A stretch of DNA of 64,000 nucleotides, taken from Serripes groenlandicus (Eukaryota > Mollusca > Bivalvia > Cardiida > Cardiidae). Below, one piece after another: positions 58,389 to 64,000 of the stretch. Position numbers and translations under genes: made by a program. The stretch is taken from positions 12,314,018 through 12,378,017 of the forward strand of contig JASEVX010000003.1 in the NCBI GenBank assembly GCA_031761405.1. The letters run 5' to 3'. Position 1 is the first letter of the stretch. Each line of letters starts with the position of its first letter. The notes beneath the pieces were generated by a model. It made no database searches and had not been told where the DNA came from. It saw only the letters and a program-made list of their open reading frames with translations.

Positions 58389-59065
58389 TATTACTAATCA
58401 AGTATACTTGTCCTGCAGGTCAAAATTGGGACCCGCCCTGGGGTCACCTGTTTTACATAGAGATATATAAGGAAAAACTTTGAAAATCTTCTTGTCTGAA
58501 ATTGAAAAGCCTAAAGCTTAGATATTTAATGTGTAGCATTGGCTAGTTGTCCTCAACCAAGTTTGTTCAAATTATGCCTCTGGGGTCAAAATTGGCCCCA
58601 CCCCAGTGGTCACCTGTTTTATAAAGAGATATATAGGGAAACACTTTGAAAATCTTCTTGTCTGAAATCGAAAGGCCTAAAGCTTAGATATATGATGAGT
58701 ACAATAGTCTAGTGGTCTTCTACCAAGATTGTTCAAATTATACTGTTGCCTGGGGTCAAATTGGCCCTGTCCTGGGGGTCACCTGTTTTACATAGAGATA
58801 TATAGGGAAAAACTTAGAAATCTTCTTGTTAAATACTAACTGGTACATAAACATTTCTTGGTGACCTTATACATAAGTCATATTAACAAAAGACGAGACA
58901 ACATAGGTTGTGGGTTTTTTCGCTCTGTGGCAGTGGAGCTAAACTGGTCCTCTTGGGCATCTTGTATAGGCTTACCTGACCACGAATGAGTTATTGTGGT
59001 TGGCATGACAAATCACATTACATAACTCAGATGAGCGATCCAGGACCATCATGGCCCCCTTGTTT
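58389..59065 (+). repeat. Tandem block of about 185-bp units with HLE-like 3' ends
   Basis: Three units share GGTCAAAATTGG-CCC, GTCACCTGTTTTACATAGAG and AATCTTCTTGTCTGAAAT. Two tails follow: CAGTGGAGCTAAACTGGTCC, TCTTGGGCATCTTGT (58942-58974) and TCAGATGAGCGATCCAGGACC, ATCATGGCCCCCTTGTT (59028-59063). No head was found. Confidence 0.75.
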
Positions 59066-59186
59066 TGTTAGTATTCATGTCCCACAATGTTTTTAAAAAG
59101 ATCTCGGATATTGAGGTTAAGGATTAACAATATTTGACTTAGCCAAGCTGAGAATCACTACTATGTGAATCATGCCTATGATTATA

Positions 59187-59580
59187 AGCTCCACTGGCTG
59201 AAAGCCAAACAAGCTAATTTCATGGGGAATTGTTTTTTATGCGTCCATCTATGCGTCAACTTTTTGAATCAGTGATTTTTACTCTGTAAACGCTGGGCCA
59301 ATTGGAAATAGCTTCACATGTAGCATGCTCTCAATGTCCTCTCCTAAATTCCTTTAATTATTTTTGGATCCATGCAGATTTCTGGTTTCGATGGCAACCA
59401 AAAGAAAAACTAAGTAAATTCTCCCAAACTGGTTGGCTAATTTTCAAATAACTTTGTAGAGATGTTCCTTTGGTGACCCTCTTATAGATTTCTACAAGTC
59501 ATGTCGATTGGGCAAGTAAAATTTGGCTGCTAGGGGGTGGGGCTGTTTTGTTTATATGGCTATAGTGAAGACTTCTCCAA
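59187..59580 (+). mobile_element. HLE-C element, 5' part only
   Basis: Head AGCTCCACTGGCTGAAAGCC, GCTAATTTCATGGGGAATTG, then one diverged unit (GATCCATGCAGATTTCTGGTT, GTTCCTTTGGTGACCCTC). It stops near GTGAAGACTTCTCC. Confidence 0.8.
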
Positions 59581-59802
59581 AAGTTTGTAGCTTGTGCCAC
59601 AAGTATAGAGCCAGGTCAGATGCACACTGTCTGATGAGGCTCTATACAACATTTTTATCTTGAAATTCCTAGAATTGGCTATGGCATCATCCAGATGGGA
59701 AGCTGGATAAGTCCAATTTAAAAATTCAGCATTGAAAGGGTTCAACAAACCGGGGCTTCCATATTTCATGAGAAAACAATTGTAGTTTGTTACATTTTTC
59801 AG

Positions 59803-59904
59803 AGCTTTGCGAAGATTTTGAATGATGAAGTTGTGAAGAGAGGTTATACTACTGATGTTGTTGACTTGAAAACTTATGACCCTGAGGATCAACTCTGTGA
59901 AGAG
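59803..59904 (+). CDS. TYW1: TYW1 coding exon 3 (flavodoxin domain)
   Basis: 34 codons, phase 0 (TTTTTCAG|AGC to GAG|GTAGGG). The product SFAKILNDEVVKRGYTTDVV then DLKTYDPEDQLCEE forms the first helix and second strand of the flavodoxin fold. DLKTYDPEDQL is close to the family pattern (N/D)LKEYDPDD. Joined to exon 2 it reads GTQTGKAR-SFAKIL without a gap. Minus-strand frames across this exon are shadows. Confidence 0.93.
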
Positions 59905-60145
59905 GTAGGGCCGTTTTATAAGAAAACCAACATTGCGTAAAGTATCGACCCGGATCAGCTAAAGCATGCCACGCAGACTGACCTGGACAGACACTTTTTG
60001 CCTCCTGTGGATTTTCTGTTTCATAAATCATAACACCAAACCTCTATCCCCTTAAGACGGAATTTGTTGGCCCAGATTAGCCTTCGCGGACTGCGCAGGT
60101 TGATCTGGGTTGATACATTACGCAGAGACCATAATGTTGGTTTTT

Positions 60146-61092
60146 AGCTCTACTGGCCAAAGGCCAGAAGGGCTTATGTCGTGGCGATGTGTCCGTCGTC
60201 CATGCGTGCGTCTGTTCGTCCGTCCATCCGTAAACAATTTCTTGTTAACACGATACAGCTCGGTTCCTTTCGAAAACCAGCCAGATCCGCCCATGCATGA
60301 CTGGATTATGGCCCTTGAAATGGTCAAAATTGCTATAAAAGAGCTTGTTAACACGATACAGTCTTCACGTTTGATTGTATCTCAACCAAACTTATACAGT
60401 AGTTAGATATCCATGAGAGCTAGGTTCCTTTCGAAAACCAGCCAGATCCGCCCATGCAAGACTGGATTATGGCCCTTGAAATGGTCAAAATTGCTATAAA
60501 AGAGCTTGTTAACACGATACAGTCTTCACTTTTGATTGTATCTCAACTAAACTTATACAGTAGTTAGATATCTATGAGAGCTCGGTTCCTTTTGAAAACC
60601 AGCCAGATCCGCCCATGCATGACTGGATTATGGCCCTTGAAATGGTCAAAATTGCTATAAAAGAACTTTTTTAACAGACTGTAACTTTTGATTGTATCTC
60701 AACCAAACTTATACAGTAGTAAGATATCCATGAGAGCTCGGTTCCTTTCCTAAACAAGCCAGATCCGCCCATGCAAGACTGGATTATGGCCCTTGAAATT
60801 GTCCAAATTGCTATAATTGAGCATGTGAACACAATAGAGGCTCCATTTTCTATCTGATCTTCACCAAACTTAGATAGTAGTTAAATATTGATGAGAGCTT
60901 GGTTCCTTTTGAAAACCAGCTAGATCCGCCCATGCATTATGGCCCATGAAATTGTAAAAATTGCTATAATACAGCTTGTGAACACAAAAGAGCCTCCATT
61001 TACTATCCGATCTTCACCATACATACATGCTCTGGATTGAAAATGACCAAAGAACCATACCAGTAGAGCATAGGCCCTCATGGGCCTCTTGT
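60146..61092 (+). mobile_element. HLE-B element in TYW1 intron 3
   Basis: Head AGCTCTACTGGCC-AAA-GGCCAG after TTTTT, (GTCC) tract (60190-60230), about five core units, tail CCAGTAGAGCATAGGCCC, TCATGGGCCTCTTGT. Very close to 48182-49033, including GCTCTGGATTGAAAATGACC. Confidence 0.93.
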
Positions 61093-61389
61093 CTTGTGGA
61101 ACTGCTCATTTATAGACTATAGTTAGCTTATTCATAGCAGGTAAAAGCAATCCTATTCATAGCAGAAAAAAGATAGCCTGTTCATGGTAGATACAAGTTT
61201 ACTTAATCATAGGAGATTAAAAATTCACTTTTCCTAGAAGACAAAAATGTCTGAAGTTTGAACATTTAACATTTAATTGTAGATGTCAAAGCTGTTTGTC
61301 TTCTTTCAAACTTATCTAAAAAATATTGTTCTATATTCATTCAGACACATTAAAAACCAAAACCACATGTTTATTGAAAACTTATGTGT
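61093..61389. other. Interval with short decayed repeats
   Basis: GCTTATTCATAGCAGGTA, CTATTCATAGCAGA and CTGTTCATGGTAGATA form three or four loose 35-base repeats. Nothing else is seen. Confidence 0.5.
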
Positions 61390-62590
61390 TTATTGAAGTT
61401 ACAAAAATTGACAGAGATGATATTGTGTATGTGTTTGTGTATACATTGACAGAGATGGTATTACTTATATGTTTGTGTATACATTGGCAGAGATGGTATT
61501 GTGTATACATTGACAGAGATGGTATTGTGTATGTGTTTGTATACATAGAAGGAGATGGTATTGTGTATGTCTTTGTGTATACATTGACAGAGATGGTATT
61601 GTGTATGTCTTTGTGTATACATTGACAGAGATGGTATTGTGTATGTCTTTGTGTATACATTGAAAGAGATGATATTGTGTATGTCTTTGTGTATACATTG
61701 ACAGAGATGGTATTGTGTATGTCTTTGTGTATACATTGACAGAGATGGTATTGTGTATGTCTTTGTGTATACATTGACAGAGATGATATTGTGTATGTCT
61801 TTGTGTATACATTGAAAGAGATGATATTGTGTATGTGTTTGTGTATACATTGACAGAGATGGTATTGTGTATGTCTTTGTGTATACATTGACAGAGATGG
61901 TATTGTGTTTGTGTATACATTGACAGAGATGGTATTGTGTATGTCTTTGTGTATACATTGAAAGAGATGATATTGTGTATGTGTTTGTGTATACATTGAC
62001 GGAGATGATATTGTGTATGTGTTTGTGTATACATTGACAGAGATGGTATTGTGTATGTCTTTGTGTATACATTGAAAGAGATGATATTGTGTATGTGTTT
62101 GTGTATACATTGACGGAGATGATATTGTGTATGTGTTTGTGTATACATTGACAGAGATGGTATTGTGTATGTCTTTGTGTATACATTGAAAGAGATGATA
62201 TTGTGTATGTGTTTGTGTATACATTGACGGAGATGATATTGTGTATGTGTTTGTGTATACATTGACAGAGATGGTATTGTGTTTGTGTATACATTGACAG
62301 AGATGGTATTGTGTATGTCTTTGTGTGTACATTGACAGAGATGGTATTGTGTATGTCTTTGTGTATACATTGACAGAGATGGTATTGTGTATGTCTTTGT
62401 GTATACATTGACAGAGATGGTATTGTGTTTGTGTTTGTGTATACATTGACAGAGATGGTATTGTGTATGTGTTTGTACATTGACAGATATGGTATTGTGT
62501 ATGTCTTTGTGTGTACATTGACAGAGATGATTTTGTGTATGTCTTTGAGTATACAATCACAGAGCTGGTATTGTGAAAGTGTTTGTGTTT
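61390..62590. repeat. 38-bp minisatellite in TYW1 intron 3
   Basis: Unit TACATTGACAGAGATGGTAT + TGTGTATGTCTTTGTGTA (38 bases), about 32 copies, with variants GAAAGAGATGATATTG, GACGGAGATGATATTG and shortened units (GGTATTGTGTTTGTGTA). A block of about 120 bp (three units) is repeated in order at 61960-62280. The minus strand has no stop in any frame of the unit, so three overlapping long frames arise (419, 339 and 363 codons). The strand is strongly biased (G and T on +). Confidence 0.97.
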
Positions 62591-62754
62591 ACATTTAAAT
62601 ACTGACATACAAGGTTGGCAAATCAACCAACAGTAATCCATTGTTTTGTAAACAGTTGTCCAACTTTACCTCAGAAAAAGCAATATCCAAAACAGACGAT
62701 ATCTCATCTGGTAGACAATCACGTTGTGTAATCAGAGGACTATATAAGGGCGAG

Positions 62755-62989
62755 TTAACCCTTTCCCTCATACGACAATTCTGTAGCAGACGACTTTGAA
62801 CGTATTTTGTCAAAACATAGAAAATCTCCATAATTGAATGGATAACCTGTCCTATGACAAAAAGGAGAAAACATTGTGGCAAAAGGAGAAATTGCACGTT
62901 TTGTGCAATTTCTTCTTTTGTCACTATGTTTTCAAAAAGCCGTCTGCTGCAGAGGAGTCGGAAAGTGTCTATATGAGGGAAAGGGTTAA
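62755..62989 (+). mobile_element. Complete TTAA foldback MITE (piggyBac-like)
   Basis: 235 bases between TTAA and TTAA. Terminal inverted repeats CCCTTTCCCTCATA / TATATGAGGGAAAGGG. The core hairpin GAAATTGCAC-GTTTT-GTGCAATTTC (62888-62912) is perfect. Sub-terminal CTGTAGCAGACGACTTTGAA faces CAAAAAGCCGTCTGCTGCAG. TTAA targets and CCC-starting ends are typical of piggyBac; no transposase is present. Confidence 0.88.
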
Positions 62990-63026
62990 TTCCTCTTTCC
63001 CCACAATATCTTTCTTATTACACAAC

Positions 63027-63250
63027 TAAACCCTATGTTTTTGGTACTCAAAAGAACCCACAACATGGCTGTTTGAGTGTCAGATGAGGGTTTTAAAATA
63101 TGAAAAATGCCCCTTTATACACAAACAGCTCAGATGTAATTCATCACCTCTTTCAGAGCTCTAGATAAGGGCGCCTTGCATGGTCTATTATTCTTATTTG
63201 ACCCTCTAACCCTATGGTGTGGGTACCTACACCATGGGGTTTGCTTTAAT
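63027..63250. repeat. Decayed foldback of the CCCTATG family
   Basis: AAACCCTATGTTTTTGGTAC with CAAAAGAACCCACAACATGG, and at the far side AACCCTATGGTGTGGGTACC and ACACCATGGGGTTT. It shares CTCAAAAGAA and CCACAACAT with the foldback at 46362. Confidence 0.55.
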
Positions 63251-63352
63251 AATAAGAGAGAAATTGTGGGAAAAAGAGCAGAATACCCCACCCCTCCTTA
63301 TCTTGACCTCAGCTCTTTCTTTTGAGATGCAGTGTATAAACCCAGACCACGT

Positions 63353-63603
63353 ATCGAGGGCTTGGCGTGAAACAATCGTAACTTAAAACCTATTTTGAAA
63401 ACCGTGGTTTAGGGGCAATTTTGACCCTTTTGTAAACAATGAAAATTTAGGTGCCATTGCTCAGAACGAGCAATGGCACCTAAATTTCCATTGTTTACCA
63501 AGAAAAATGATTTAACGCTTATAAAGACTTCATGGCGAGGTGATTAACCTTGGTAAAAATAATACCAATTTTAGTTACAACTGTTTCTCACCAAGCCCTC
63601 GAT
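63353..63603. mobile_element. Foldback MITE at the exon 4 splice acceptor
   Basis: Ends ATCGAGGGCTTGGCGTGAAACA and TGTTTCTCACCAAGCCCTCGAT pair over about 22 bases, and GTAACTTAAAA / TTTTAGTTAC continues the pairing. A central hairpin has 31-base arms (63432-63462 and 63468-63498), 30 of 31 matching, with loop AGAAC. The element ends 18 bases before TYW1 exon 4. Confidence 0.9.
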
Positions 63604-63621
63604 ATCATTTAATATTGACAG

Positions 63622-63813
63622 GGAGATGATACTGTGTGTGTATTTATAACATCAACATACGAGGATGGCACTCCCCCCGACAGTGCTGCATGGTTCTGTA
63701 AATGGCTAGAGGAGACCTCAACAGATTTTAGAGTGGCAAAAACACTTCTTAAAAATCTCCAGTATTGTGTGTTTGGTTTGGGAAACTCCGAGTACCGGGA
63801 TAATTATAATGTT
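63622..63813 (+). CDS. TYW1: TYW1 coding exon 4 (FMN-binding part of the flavodoxin domain)
   Basis: 64 codons, phase 0 (TTGACAG|GGA to GTT|GTGAGT). The product GDDTVCVFITSTYEDGTPPD, SAAWFCKWLEETSTDFRVAK, TLLKNLQYCVFGLGNSEYRD, NYNV contains the family signature TSTYEDGTPPDSAAWFCKWL and YCVFGLGNSEY, the two loops that hold the FMN ring. It follows exon 3 directly in order. The radical SAM domain with its CxxxCxxC cluster and the remaining exons are outside the window, so the gene is partial here. Confidence 0.95.
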
Positions 63814-63847
63814 GTGAGTAGCTTCAATTGCAGATATATTCTGATTC

Positions 63848-64000
63848 ATTTGCAGCAGACGTCTTTTGAAAACATTTCGTAAAAGAAGTAATCTTGTTTG
63901 AAAAACATGGCTGCCAGCGGCTGGGCTGTTTTGCCTTAATATATATGGCTAAAGTGAAAACTTAAAAAATCTTCTCCTCCGAAAGTATGTCACCAATTTC
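63848..64000 (+). repeat. MITE fragment followed by an HLE-A/C core fragment
   Basis: CATTTGCAGCAGACGTCTTT + TGAAAACATTTCGT resembles the sub-terminal part of the TTAA MITE. From 63898 the text AAAAACATGGCTGCCAGCGG, TATATGGCTAAAGTGAAAAC, TCTTCTCCTCCGAAAG is an HLE core cut by the window end. Confidence 0.7.

Larger units (their letters stand above)
59905..63621 (+). other. TYW1: TYW1 intron 3 (3.7 kb)
   Basis: Begins GTAGGG and ends AATATTGACAG. It holds HLE-B (60146-61092), the 38-bp minisatellite (61390-62590), a TTAA MITE (62755-62989), a decayed foldback (63027-63250) and another foldback MITE ending 18 bases before the acceptor. Confidence 0.85.

Noticed and set aside
61382..62641. Three long overlapping minus-strand frames as genes
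   Set aside because: All arise from one 38-bp repeat lacking stops; three overlapping proteins from one repeat is an artefact, and the region is inside a TYW1 intron.

Overview
The window is animal nuclear DNA, AT-rich and dominated by repeats. It looks like a bivalve mollusc. The reasons are the modular repeats that open with hairpin motifs such as AGCTCACCT and close with a GGCC hairpin plus CTCTTGTT, tRNA-derived SINEs whose tail contains a GCCGTGATATGAC core, and TRIM-like genes with B-box and propeller-like parts. I cannot resolve genus or species. Only one intact gene is supported: the 5' part of TYW1 (wybutosine synthesis, flavodoxin-like half), in four phase-0 coding exons on the + strand from 46563 to 63813. 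It continues beyond the window. Two tandem copies of a TRIM-like gene (5790-7113 and 14130-15486) are both broken.

Layout. 1-710 is one arm of a long inverted repeat whose partner is 31639-32650. 1858-4256 is a tandem array that flips orientation. About 5700-14060 and 14060-23175 are two copies of a segmental duplication carrying the TRIM-like pseudogenes. Copy A holds a single 54-bp unit, while copy B has an array of about 3 kb of the same unit, split by a 2.1-kb mobile element. 26731-31625 is a three-level nest of mobile elements with two large satellite-like arrays inside. 31.6-46.3 kb is intergenic, with SINEs, foldback elements and short arrays. From 46.5 kb on, TYW1 introns are packed with nested elements.

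Local labels (mine, not database names). HLE-A to HLE-G are families of modular elements sharing one layout: a 5' hairpin, often a GTCCGTCCG-type microsatellite, a core of about 150-185-bp tandem repeats, an inverted copy of the 5' stem near the 3' end, then a 3' hairpin followed by CTTGT(T). They insert at T-runs without target-site duplication. This resembles non-autonomous Helentron-like (HINE or 'pearl') elements; the assignment is inference. A second group is TTAA-flanked foldback MITEs that look piggyBac-derived. Most long open frames in the window come from tandem repeats and are not genes.
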